From Deuterostichococcus epilithicus (Eukaryota; Chlorophyta; Trebouxiophyceae; Prasiolales; Stichococcaceae), in NCBI GenBank assembly GCA_033439295.1, contig JAVTLE010000015.1:1674001-1738000 (forward strand): a stretch of 64,000 bases of DNA, written 5' to 3'. Shown here in pieces: positions 10,306 to 21,294 of the stretch; within the stretch, counting starts at the first letter, position 1, and each line of letters begins with the position of its first letter. Made by a program: the position numbers and the translations under genes. A model generated the notes under the pieces. That model ran no database searches, had not been told where the DNA came from, and worked only from the letters and a program-made list of their open reading frames with translations.

Positions 10306-13300
10306 ATGCCAGCGAGCGCAGATATCCAGAAGGTAGGTTGATCACGCAGATATGATAAAAGGGGGAGCCGCAGGCCAGTCATGGCGCTGCCTGAATCATC
10401 AGAGGAATCATCATGTAGCGGTGCCACCAATGCAGTATCGGGACCGCATGGCGATGAGCAAGTCGGATCTGGAGCGAGTCAGGGACGATTTCGTCGAGCA
10501 GGTACCTACGTGCATTGTCTGCGTCATACGTGATTTGTCTGCGTGCTCTGTTGCCCACGACGGCATGCATGATCTGGTGCAGATGCGGGCTGGTCTGGCA
10601 GAGGACGGCGGCAGCTCACTGCCCATGATTCCCACGCTCGTGGACATTCTCCCCGACGGGTAGGCATGCAACGCATGGCGCCTGTTGTGTTTTTCACCAT
10701 GTGTGATTAATGCAACAACAAAACAACTCAATATGCAGTCGCATGTTGCTCAACTGTCAAAGCTTACGCAAATTGCAGGCACGAACATGGCAAGTTCTTC
10801 AGCATAGATCTTGGCGGCACGAACCTGCGGGTCATGTACGTGAAGCTGCCACGGGACCAGGCCATTGTGGTGAGTGCCTTGGTGCACATGTGCCACAACC
10901 CGTCACGTCATGTGCCACAACCCGTCCAGTACCCATGACGGACTGAGTTGCTATATCTGGGGGTGCGGACTGCGGCGCACTTGGGACGTCCTCCGCTGAT
11001 CGATTAGTCGTCGTGTCGTGCAGGATGTGGTCGAGTATGAGGAAAACCCCATTCCGGAGCGCCTGCGGCATTGCCCGCAAGGTGCGGTGTGCCTGACATA
11101 GATGAATTTCAGAGCGCCTGCTGCTGCAACGTCTGCACCGGTGCGTGAGGCCTTGTCTAGCTGACGATGCGGCTGCCATTGGGATTGACACCATTTGCTG
11201 CGCTCGATTCGCAGAGGAGCTCTTTGACTACATCGTGGATACGCTCCTGGCCTTTGCGGAGAAGGTCGGCTGGTGGGTGCCTCCCGCTCGTTTGCCGGCA
11301 GCAATATTTTCTGCCTCAAGCCGCGCTAGATCCTGGGCTTGCCGAAAACTGCGGCGAGTTCGTCTGCAGCCGCAACTAGAATCCCTTGCTTTGCGGCTGC
11401 ACCCGCAGGTTTCGGCCGGGCAGGAGGAAGATGGTCGTGGGCTTCTGCTTCTCCTTCCCCATCCAGCAGACAGCCATCGACGCGGGCACGCTCATAAAGT
11501 GGGTAAAGGGCTTCGACAACAGGGACGCGGTCGGCGAGGACGTCATGCGCCTGCTGCGGGACGCCTTCCACCGGAAGGTGAATGTATATTCTCCGCACGC
11601 CGCGGAGCCCTGTTTTGTGCATCCAGGAGACAGCACGTGCAGTCAGCAAGGACGTCATGCACCTGCTGCGCGGCCCTCCCAGTGCAAGGTGACGCTTCTC
11701 CGCACGTCGCAGAGCCCTGTTCGTGCAACATGCACCACCGATGATGACACAGCACCAAGCCCTCAGCAACACGAAGTCGCGCGTTTGCTGCGAGCCGCCT
11801 TCCACGAGGAGGTTCAGCACCTTCTCTTGCGGGGCCGCCGTGTGCACAAGTGTTGTCGATGCGACAGCGAATCATTTGGATCGTGGGTGTTCCTGGCAGA
11901 GCCTCTCCAGCAGACATGCACGGCCTGGTCAGCGCACCCAGCTGCAGCAAGGCCGCCGGGCGGAGCCTCGGCCAGCGAATCTGAAGAAGCGGAGCGCCCC
12001 TTGCAGAGCTTCAACGAACTCTGGCGTGCTGCGCACTCGCCACTGACATGCCAGACCTCGTTCATGCGCTGCAGCACAAGGCGGTGGAAATCACAGCGCT
12101 GGTGAACGACACGGTGGGGACGCTGGCAAGCGCACAGTATGGCGACGCGAAAAACAACACCGACACCTGCATCAGCATCATTGTCGGCACAGGTGAGTGT
12201 TGCTGCATCTGCAGTCTAGGTCGTCTGCAAGTGCCTATTGAAATTTTTACACACTGCATGCAATGATACTGTCCACTGCCAGCCCGGCAGCTCTGCCAGG
12301 AACGACGGTAAGGCTGCCCTCCCCGCGCAGTTGCAGTCTTGTCAAGGCGCTACCAGCTCTCTTGCGCCGCGTGAATGGGGTTCCTGTGAGGCACGCTGCA
12401 ACGTATGCCGCAGGCACCAACTGCTGTTACCTGGAGCAGCTCAGCAACATCCCGAAGTATCAGCAGAAGTTCCTGCCGCGCACCTCCGACATGGTCATCA
12501 ACACGGTGCGGGCACCTGACACACCACACCGAAATGCATCCCACACGAGCACCCCACACGAGTCTTTCTGCCTGCAAGTGCCTGGTCAGGGCATGGCGAC
12601 TCGGACTCAGAGCATTGGGCCCGATACCTTCGCCTCATACTCTAAGCACTGCAGTAAGTGCCGCAGGAGTGGGCCGACTACACGTCGGACTGCCTGCCGT
12701 GGATCGAGGAGGACAGGCAATTGGATGCGGACAGTCGCTACCCCGGCAGCCACCACTTCGAGAAGATGACCGCGGGGCTGTACATGGGGGACCTCGCGCG
12801 CCGCATCATTCTGCAGTGCGCCAGCTGCGCCTGTCCAGGCAGCTTGGGCGTGAACAGAGCTGGACCAGCGGGAACCAGCCAGCACCTGGGAGTTTGAATG
12901 ATTAGCTGGTGTAGCCTGCGCGTCGTCTGCATGCTTTTCAGTGCTGTCTGGCACGTCTCTCCCAGGCTGGCGAAGGACAGCGACCTGTTCGAGGGTCACG
13001 TGCCGCCGCAGCTGCTGGAGGAGTCGACGCTCACGACGCCGCAGGTGCACCCCCGACAGTTTGCCTCTCGTGACGACCGCAGGCCGCTTGGGTGCACCCT
13101 TTGCTGGCATGACTCGTGTGGCTGCAGGCTCCACAGGCACACCAGTGAGCACGAAGCGGTGGCTGTGCTGTGTGGCTCAGCCTGCACTTCGTGCTGGCTG
13201 CCGTGGCTCTGCAAGCTGTAGCCCTCGTGGCAGTCATTGCCATCATGGCAGACAAGCCTGCAGCGCCGCACAATTCTGCCAGATCACGCGATTGGTGCTG

Positions 13301-14272
13301 TTGATGCACTCGCTGTCCATGCGTGCCTCGGCGCGGTCCGTCAGTAAACAAGCGCTGACGTATGACGCAGATGGAGCTCATCCATGAGGATGAGTCGGAG
13401 GACCGGGCAGATGTGGCAGCCGTCCTGGAGGAGAAGTTCGGCATCTCGCCGCAGGACACCAGCCTAGATGTGCGGCTGCAGGTGTGGCCGCCAGCCACGG
13501 TGCAACACCGCACAGAGGAGGGTCACCGAGTGTGCTGAACCTCTGTCACCCTGTGTGCCAGCCGTGGATACACAGCTGGCAGAGAGGGCGGCGGCGGCTG
13601 GGCGTCGGCACCTGCCGCCGCCGCAGCTCGCACCCTCACACCACACAACATCAAAAAGTCCTCGACACCACATCATGCCCAGCTCGTGTGCGTTGCGGCC
13701 GGGCAGGTGCAGGAGGTGTGCCAGCTGGTGGCGGTGCGGGGGGCGCGCCTCACAGCGGCCGCCATTGCGGGCATGCTGCGCCACCTGGGCCGAGACGACC
13801 GCTCCGGCGCCGATGCGCCCAAGAACGTGGTCGCTGTCGAGGGCGCCGTCCTGCGCAAGTGTGTCCTCAGGCGCTGGCTGCAGCACCCTGTCTTCAGTCG
13901 CATTGGCACATTCATCAGGATGGCGGCAGCAGACATTCCGTGTTTCCCGGACCCAGGCTTGAGGGGCCCTGCTGGTTTATCTTGCCCTACATGCTGGCCT
14001 GGGGACCATCTGCTCTTGGCTGGAGCTGCCGTCGAGCGGCTGTGCTGCCACAGACTGAACCCCACAGGCTTTGCCGGCCACAACGCCCTGACCTGTTTCG
14101 CAGGTACACAGCCTACCGGCAGGAGGTGCAGCAGGCGGCAGAGGAGCTCATGGGCGCCGGCAGCATCTCAATCGAGCCAGCGCCCCAGCTAAGCGGCACC
14201 CTCGGCGCCGCGCTCGTCGCCGCTGCCTCCAAAAACTACATGTCGGGCGAGTGCTTCTCGGATCCTCGTTGA
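10306..14272 (+). CDS. HXK: Hexokinase
   Basis: Fourteen exons: 10306..10332, 10436..10501, 10583..10659, 10779..10869, 11024..11081, 11215..11272, 11409..11577, 12075..12192, 12414..12505, 12667..12815, 12966..13044, 13371..13481, 13707..13858 and 14104..14272. They encode about 471 residues, the usual size of single-domain plant/algal hexokinases. The enzyme phosphorylates glucose and other hexoses with ATP. Visible motifs are the phosphate loop [10 protein letters not shown], the sugar-binding stretch [20 protein letters not shown] with LIKWVKGF, the catalytic-Asp segment [21 protein letters not shown], and the C-terminal adenosine-site region [14 protein letters not shown]. With this start there is no membrane anchor or transit peptide, so it is probably cytosolic. 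The acceptor before ALVNDT is uncertain: 12075 or 12081, both in frame; a third option is an alternative exon beginning near 12051. Intron 7 is unusually long and holds decayed copies of an exon end. Confidence 0.92.
10887..10926. repeat. Tandem 18-base repeat (22-base period) in hexokinase intron 4
   Basis: The sequence catgtgccacaacccgtc is present exactly at 10887-10904 and at 10909-10926, separated by four bases. It lies wholly within the intron. Confidence 0.8.
11536..11818. repeat. Degenerate tandem copies of the hexokinase exon 7 3' end
   Basis: The true exon end at about 11540-11577 plus its flank to about 11612 recurs twice downstream within intron 7, at about 11650-11721 and about 11778-11816. 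Each copy repeats the shape 'GACGTCATGC.CCTGCTGCG ... CCTTCCACC.GAAGGT'. The first two copies share the flank 'TTCTCCGCAC.CGC.GAGCCCTG'. Both later copies have diverged and one has lost part of the unit. Confidence 0.6.
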
Positions 14273-15098
14273 AGGGGATATCTGCTAGAGACGAAGCTGC
14301 ATGTCTTTGCGCTGGACCACACTCTCTCAGGGGCAGACTTGGAGTTGCAGCAGCTGCTGGGAGTATCAGCAATCAGGCTCGCGGATCGACATTGCAGCTT
14401 TCGCCGACATCATGCTGCATGCGGTCTGTTCTGGTGGCATCTGTGCCACCCATAGGTGTCGCGAGTGTCACTTTGAGCTGCGATGTCCTCTGTGGCGCAG
14501 GCCTTTCCTTCTACGAGGCGTGAAGCCCGTGTGCTCGTCGGGAAAAATTGTATCCAGGTGGCATCGCTTGGGGTGACGCCGTTAACAAATGCACACGCAG
14601 CCTGGTGATGAGACATCGGACTTGTATGGGCAGCGCGACCTGGTGCAAGTGTAGATTCTTGACGCGCTCCTTGAGGGCGCATCCTGCCAACCGTCCCGTG
14701 CTGCGAACAGCTACTGACGCAAACGTCTGTAATCATATCGTGTCGCCGTTCATGCGTGGAGCCTGCATGCAAAGCTCTGGTGTGCTTAACTGCTTGTTGA
14801 AGCACTTAGGTCATGAGGGTCCTGAAGGGTCAATACTTAGGTCATGGTTGGATGGATCGCACCGCATGTTGCTGCAGTTGTACGGTGATCCAGACAAACA
14901 TTTCGTGATTTCATTGGTTGAGCGAGATGCGTAACGATAATCGTGACAGGGTGATCAGGCCGATACGCAAAGGCACTCGCACGGCCAACGACTTTTCTGC
15001 ATCGCGAAGCCAAGTCCAATCCCAGCACTGGAGGTGTCGTTGGGTGTCGTAACGGCCTAGACGGGCGGTCAATCAGCGCTGCAGTTCCATTGAGGTGC
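14273..15098. other. Intergenic region between hexokinase and HAT/TPR gene
   Basis: No coding sequence was supported. A TGTAA motif at 14728-14732, about 455 bases after the hexokinase stop, could be its polyadenylation signal. The rest presumably includes the promoter of the next plus-strand gene. Confidence 0.35.
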
Positions 15099-17422
15099 AT
15101 GGTGCATTCTGGTCTTGCTGGACGACTCTGGGCGGGTCCCCATTGCAGCAGTTACCTGCGATGCGGCAGTGGTGGTCTGGACCAATTGGACATCCGATTC
15201 GCCAACAAGCCGTTTGATCTTCCGCGCGCAGCAAGCGATCCCTCAACAACTGGCAGAAACGTTCGTACGTGTTTGCAGCGGCACAGAAAATGCGCAACAA
15301 TCCTGCGTTGCGCTGCGTCGCCGCACTCAGCGCAAGCGCCTGCGGTGCATGCCGAAGCATCTAGCGAAGGCAGCGAGGAGCAGCAGAAGGCGCTGCAGAA
15401 GGTGGCCACGCAGCTCGCGAAATCCGGCAATGTTGCGGGGGCGCTCACCCTGCTGGAGGCGCTGCAGCATGAGTTTCCGGCGAATGCGCACTATCGTTTC
15501 TCGGCGGCGCGGCTGCTGGCGCAGCAGGGAAAGTCTGACGCGGCGAGGCAGCTGGCGGCTGATGCGGCGGCCACGCAGCCGGACGACCCTACCCTCATGC
15601 AGGTCAGGATCGGCTCCTCTGCGGGAGTGGTGCATGGCTGCCACCATTGAGCGGGCGCCACCAGTGGGGGCCTGCACTTACGTGCATATGCCGGCTGAGT
15701 CACACGTCTGCCACGCAGCTGCGAGCGAGCGTCGAGGCCCAGTGCGGCGATGTCGCGGCGGCGCGGCAGCTGATGGCGGCAGCAGCAGACACACCCAGTG
15801 CCGGCGCAGGCGAGCTGGTTGCCTGGGGCAAGTTTGAGGAACGGCACGGCAGCGTATTTGAGGCAATGCGGCTTTTCCGCCGCGCGCTGCAGCTGGACCC
15901 CACTTCCCCTGCCGCCATGCAGGTACCACGACAATATTTGTCAACATGTGGGGGTCTGGTTGTTTCGTTCATTTGTTCGTGCGTTTGTTCACAGCAGGGC
16001 AGCCGTGGTGCTGAGGATGCCGGCTAGTCAAACCTGAACTGTCGATTGGTCTGTGGTTTGCAGCTGATGGCCGTCATCACCGACCTGCTTGCGAGCTGAC
16101 ATAACACTGCAGCCGTGTCTTGCGCTGCCTGACTCGCAAACCCTGGTCTGTCCCAGTGCCTGGCGCGACTGGAGGCTGCGACGGGCGACACCGCTCTGGC
16201 GCGGCGCCTGTTCAAGCGCGCCACCAAGGCCGATCCGACCCACGTGTGGTCCTACCAGGTGCGGCTCGACCCAAAACAGCTGCAGTGAACAGTCCTGCAG
16301 GGTCGGGCACATTTCCAAGGAGGCGCTCTTGCACGGCGCGACGGCAGCGAGCCTTCGAGCCGTCGTCCAGGCATGCTAAGGGTTTGAGGCTCGAGGCGAG
16401 CTCCTGAACGCCTGCCCTGCAGTCACGGAATCAGTTGTGTTCGGTTCAGTTGACCAGCCGTTCGGGAAGCTGGACGGGGTGGGTCTTGGAGTGTTGTGCA
16501 GGACGCGCGCGCAGGCCCTGACAGACACCGGTGAAGTGATGCTGGGTATGCACCGCTCGAGCACGTGCCGCAGGGCCGCAGGGCCGCAGGGCAACCGTGT
16601 CCGGCCGGCAAGGTGTCAGAGACAACTCCGACTGTGCAGGCGTGGGCGGTGATGGAGGCGCGGTTGGGGCACATTTCGAGCGCGCGCAAGGTGTTCGAGG
16701 CGGGCGCCCGGGCCGCGCCGCCGCATGCGCCGCTGCTCAGCGCCTGGGCCCGGATGGAGGTGCCGTGCTCAGCCCACGTGAAGCAGCGATGCACACCCGG
16801 CAGCAGCCTGCGGCGAAGTTTGAGGAAGTTTCTGAAGACGACGGCTTCACCCGGAGCACTGCTGCAGTCGCAGTCGCCGCTGCCGGTGGTAGCAGCACAG
16901 CTTCCCGCCCTGAGACTGCCGCCCGACACACCGAGATGTCAGCAGTGCACAGAGTGGTGTCGCACACACGGCATGCCGTGCAAGCAGTGGAGGCCATGGA
17001 TCCCCTCGCAGGCGCAGCGGCAGCGGCTGACGGCGGCGCGACGGCTGTGGCGGGAGGCGCTGGCAGCGGACCCCCGCCACCCGCCCAGCCTCCTGGGCCT
17101 GGCCTCCATGGAGGCGCGCAGCGGCAACCACGAGCGCGCCCTCTCGTGCGAGCCTCATCGCCAAGCTGCAGCCACTGCCTCTTTGCCTCTGTCTTCGTGT
17201 CGAACGGCCTTGCGGTTGCTGCCAGCGGCAGCGTCCAGGCGCGCCGCAGGGGGTTTGCCAGCATGCGCATTCCCTTGGTCGTCAGCCGCNNGCACCCCAC
17301 CCCCTCCCCCTCCCCCTCCCCCCACCCCACCCCCTTCCCCGCGGCATGTCGATGCACAGCCAAAGCGCCGAGCTGCCACACAGATTTCAAGCCGCTTTAG
17401 AGCATTAGAGCACCAACCACAC

Positions 17423-17453
<31 letters not shown>

Positions 17454-19685
17454 GTGACAGAATGGGTCCGCGTGTGGTGCCGCAGGCTGTACCAGGCGGC
17501 GCGGGAGCAGGACCCAGGCAACGTGCGCATCGCCTTCAGCATCGCGCAGCACCACGTGCAGCTGCGGCAGTTCGAGGCGAGGCGATTTCTCGAGGGCTCA
17601 CCCCTGCAGAACGAGCTTGCGCTGTCTGACTGCTGCCTGACTGGCTTTGAGTGCTCGCATGTGCGTCCCCTTGCCAGCCCCAGGCATGGACATCTGTGCT
17701 GCCGAAGCTGCTGCTTGTCACCCAGACAGCCAACCCTGTGTCAGAGAGCCATGACACGCAGCTGCTGGTCCGTGTGCACAGGCTGCGCGGGCGCAGCTGG
17801 CGGCCATCCTGGAGCGGCAGCCCGACAACGGGCACGCCTGGCACCTGACGGGGCGCCTGCAGCAGGAGTCGGGCGAGTTTGACGCTGCCGCCGCCTCCTT
17901 CCGGCGCGGCGCGGGCACAGGCGGTAGGTTGCCGGTTTCTCGCCTGTCTGACCGCAGTGCCGGCGGCGCGCCCCGGCTGCATGAAGCCAGGCAAGGCGCC
18001 AGCAATGACATCCTTGTCCCACAAGGTGACGAGCCGACCACCTGACGAAAACCGAACCTGCCATGACCGCAGAGCGGCAGGGGGCGCTGCTGTGCTCCGA
18101 GGGACTGGCGCTGCTGGAGGCCTTCCGAGGGCGGCCCAAGGCGGCCCGGACCGCGTTCAAGGCCGCGGCGGGCGCCTGGCCGCCCACAGGGCGCCTATTG
18201 CGGGAATGGGCGCAGTTCGAGAAGCGCCAGGCACGGCTAGAGGTGAGGCCGCTGATGTGGCTGTTTCAATGTCTGCGAGTCATCCATTTGCTGCTTCACT
18301 GTGGCAACATCCGATGGCGATGGCCCAGAAGAGTCCCGCTGTGCTGGGTGTGGACTCGAACCACAATGGACGGCATACAAGCTGGCTTGTGCAGAGGGGA
18401 CAGCCCCGGGCATCAAGGAACCCTGTAACCTTGTTTGGGGCTCCTGGCCTTCAGAACGCCTCCCCAGAGTGCTTGCAGCAAGCGTTACTGCGGCGCCGCA
18501 TGCACTGATATCGCACTAACACGAGTTGCATGGTGCAAACGCCCAGGTGGCAGCAGATTTGTTTGCAAAGGCGGCGGCGGCTGACCCCAATGATGAGCGC
18601 ACCTGGCTGGCTGCTGCGCTGCTGGAGCGCCGCCGAGATAACTTTTCCCAGGTGCCGTTTTGAAGCGCTATGATGGGTGGTCCACAAAATGTTTGGAGGA
18701 ATCTCGCGGTGCAATTCGGCCTTGCTCCGTCAGTCGTTTTGTGAAGCATGCTGCATCTTACAGCCAGGGCGTGCCAACTACCTGTCTGACTGGATGCAAT
18801 GATGTTGATAGCGAAAACCTATATTGAGGTGGCTCAAGAGGGCGCTTGCTTGTCATTACCACAGGCAGAGCAGCTGTTTGCGCGCGCGGCGGGCGCCAGT
18901 CCCCGCAACCCCTACGTGTACCTGGCATGGGGCGAGATGCGGCACAAGCAGTGCGGCAATGCCGGCGGTGCGCGGGAGGTATTTGTACGCGGCGCCGAGT
19001 TGTGTCCAAGGTGCGCATTGCTCCAGTGCTTCGTTGTGGACTGGGAAATGTGAGATGATGAGGAAGGTGGCGAGTCTTACAGCCAATGTGCAGGCGTTGC
19101 ACAGGCTCTCAAACTCGCGAGGAAGTGAGCTGGCCGTGCTCTTGTTTGGCCATATGCATGTCACGTCTGAGAGCTGCGCATGACGCGGTGCTCTGCCATG
19201 CTCTGCAGGAATGCACCGCTGCTGATGGAGTGGGCGGCGCTGGAGGCAGCCGCCGGCCATGTTGACGCTGCCCGCAGACTTTTCGAGCGCGGCGGTGAGT
19301 GGCTTCCGAAGCAAGAGCGCACATCGGAGCTCTGATTGCCGATCTGGCTCTGCTGAGCTTCTGCTTCAGGCGAACATGCCTACAGTGAGGGCGCTTTGCG
19401 GGGCTGGGGTTGTTCCGCGATGAATCACAGGCTGAACTTCCCTCGACATGCCTCAACGACTGTGACTTGGAGTGGCTTACGACTGCAGGAATGTTGCAGC
19501 CGCCACATGCACCCCTGCTGGAAGCGTGGGCGGAATTTGAGGCGTCTGTTGGCAACGGCGATGCGGCAGGGCAGCTGAGGCAGCGCAGCCTGGCAGGTGG
19601 ACCGGCATCGGCACCGAGCAGTCACAAGGCCGCCACCAGGCGGTCAAAACAGCAACAGCAGTCGGAAGATCGTCGACCTAGCTAG
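15099..19685 (+). CDS. HAT/TPR-repeat protein, possibly plastid-targeted (MBB1/HCF107-like)
   Basis: A long multi-exon gene whose exons each carry roughly one helical repeat. After an N-terminal stretch that is Ser/Arg/Ala-rich (possible plastid transit peptide) the helical array starts at QKALQKVATQLAKSGNVAGAL. Repeats include VAWGKFEERHGSVFEAMRLF, LEAATGDTALARRLFKRA, AWAVMEARLGHISSARKVF, LASMEARSGNHERA, LTGRLQQESGEFDAAAASF, WAQFEKRQ, AEQLFARAAGASPRNPYVYL, EWAALEAAAGHVDAARRLF and AWAEFEASVGNGDAA. The 'AW..(M/F/L)E...G....AR.(L/V)F' pattern is that of HAT (half-a-TPR) repeats. Proteins of this shape in plastids (MBB1, HCF107) bind and protect specific mRNAs; other HAT proteins act in RNA processing in the nucleus. 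The repeat class is clear; location and target are inference. The gene ends in a polar Gln/Ser/Lys tail. Two undetermined bases lie in an intron (17290-17291). Exon borders are approximate and the start is provisional. Confidence 0.7.
17290..17340. repeat. C-rich low-complexity tract beside two undetermined bases
   Basis: Two N positions (17290-17291) adjoin a run composed almost only of C with scattered A/T. This looks like an assembly join or sequencing stall inside an intron of the HAT/TPR gene. Confidence 0.7.
17424..17453 (+). repeat. (TGC)10 trinucleotide microsatellite
   Basis: Ten uninterrupted TGC units lie just upstream of an exon of the HAT/TPR gene. They end about 30 bases before the acceptor of the exon starting RLYQAAREQDPG and are therefore likely intronic. 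Confidence 0.9.
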
Positions 19686-20159
19686 TGGTCACTCAGGGAG
19701 GAACACATTTGTCTCAAGACTGCCACTCAAGATGCCAACTTGAGTTTTGGAGGAGTGGAAGCTTGCAGGGTTCTGCAAGTTCAATCGAGGCCACACCGCT
19801 GGTGCGATGCATTTGAAGCACGATGCAGGCAGCCAGAATCTCTCATCAGCAACTCCCGTATCGGTGTCCGCATCGGTGTGACCGTCACATCGTCGACTCC
19901 TCCTCGTGAGCCCCTAAACTTCCACCTGCACTCTCAGGTTTAGGTAGCGGGGGCCACGGGGCCCAAGGGAACGAATGCTGACAGAGGTTCAGGCGAGCAG
20001 CTGCAGCAGGTCAGGCTGCTGGAACATCTCCTGCGCAATCGAAGGCCTAGAAGCTGGCTACGTGCAAATCAAAGGCGAAGCCAAAGCAGCATTTTGCTAT
20101 GCTAAAAGCGGGGAGCGGGGGTACGATGCTGCCGCCTCATGAACACTGACAACCAAGGA
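19686..20159. other. Convergent 3' region between HAT/TPR gene and bL31m
   Basis: The two genes end facing each other. No coding potential could be supported here; it should hold both 3' UTRs. Confidence 0.35.
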
Positions 20160-20805
20160 TCACTTTTGGCCTTCTTCCCCCGCTGAAGCATTGCCGCCAG
20201 GCCCATCAAGCCCCGCGTCCGAGATGCCCTCGTACTTCTTGAGGAACTTGGCCTGCGGCCGCCACGTATATGCCGCTGATCAGTCACCGACTGCATGGAG
20301 CGCGAGTGCAGGCGCATGACATACGACATGACATCGATGCAGCAGACTCTGCAGTCCCAGTCACACCTGCCAGTGCATCGAAGCAGAATGGCAAGGACAT
20401 CAGGAACGAGCAGCAGTGCGCTCTCACCATGTGCTCGTCCTCGGCTGCGAGGCTGCTGGTTTTGCCGGTCCACAGCGGTGTGTTTGTGGGGTCCTGCATC
20501 ACGTGAATTCCGGCACTTCAAGGTGCTGCTGGGAAGCATGGAATATCGCAGCGTGCTTGGTTGGTGACAGCTGCCGGTGATCTCCGACGTTGCTCGGCGG
20601 CGTGGGTGTGCTGGGCGGCATGTGCCCAGTCGCTCCATGCATGGGTGGGTGCGGCAGCCACGCATGCTCGTCTCACACGGTGCCGCACCTGCCGAAGGAA
20701 GTACGGCGCCGCGCGGGGCACTGTCGTCATCATCTGCACGCTCGCCCCGTTGCGCAGAACAACCGTCATTCGGTGCAGGACTGGATGAATGCCGCCGCGC
20801 GGCAT
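20160..20805 (-). CDS. Mitochondrial ribosomal protein bL31m
   Basis: Exons 20805..20689, 20493..20428 and 20252..20160 join in phase 0 to 91 residues. The reading MPRGGIHPVLHRMTVVLRNG, then MMTTVPRAAPYFLRQ, then DPTNTPLWTGK, then AKFLKKYEGIS is a bacterial-type L31 protein of the mitochondrial form. It has the invariant GIHP start motif, the central 'D.TN.PLWTG' and a terminal basic 'KF.KKY' segment. It lacks zinc-binding cysteines, as usual for the organellar C-minus type. It belongs to the large ribosomal subunit. The N-terminus may extend upstream through an earlier exon encoding a targeting peptide, because a possible acceptor lies just before the ATG and no leader is visible in the first exon. 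Confidence 0.82.
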
Positions 20806-21294
20806 TGCCGCCGCCCGAAGGCGATGCTGGTTGCGAAAACCAACCCAGACAGATCGAGTGATGTTTCGCACGCGCAGCAGAACGGAGGTGTGTGCGGTTT
20901 TCCGAATGATCTCCCAGTTTCGCGGCGATTGTTGGATCCGGTGAATGTGAGATTCGGGTCTCCCGATTCGCTCGCACTTCAGCAAGACCTGTCAGCGGGT
21001 AGCAGCGCGTAAGTGGCGCTTCACTGGTAGGACTGGGTTGTGCCACAGTCGGTGAGTCGGGTACAGCAGGCTAGCAGCCTGTAAGTGAGGAGTGCGCCTG
21101 CAACTCGCTGGACTCGCTGGACGTGCTACCCGTTTTGGAGAGCATGAAGAACTGCGTGCCCAGGGTTTACGGTATTACGGTCTCCTTCACGAACCAATTC
21201 TCTTCGTTCGAAGCTCGTGACCCGGTTTCTGCAAGAGTTCCATTTGCATGCTGCGCTTTCGCTGAGCTTCATCTGCTGCTGACGCCAGGGCACG
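20806..21294. promoter_or_regulatory. Divergent upstream region of bL31m and SART1
   Basis: About 490 bases between two start codons pointing away from each other. It may also contain a short first exon of bL31m. No defined promoter element was recognised. Confidence 0.35.

Noticed and set aside
10104-10430. Minus-strand frame with a membrane-like stretch ([21 protein letters not shown]) antisense to the hexokinase 5' end
   Set aside because: It has no ATG at its beginning, overlaps hexokinase exon 1 and has no splice partner or family likeness. The hydrophobic run is a by-product of the opposite strand.
20102-21046. 314-codon minus-strand frame covering the bL31m locus
   Set aside because: It is in a different frame from the recognisable bL31m exons and runs across their introns.
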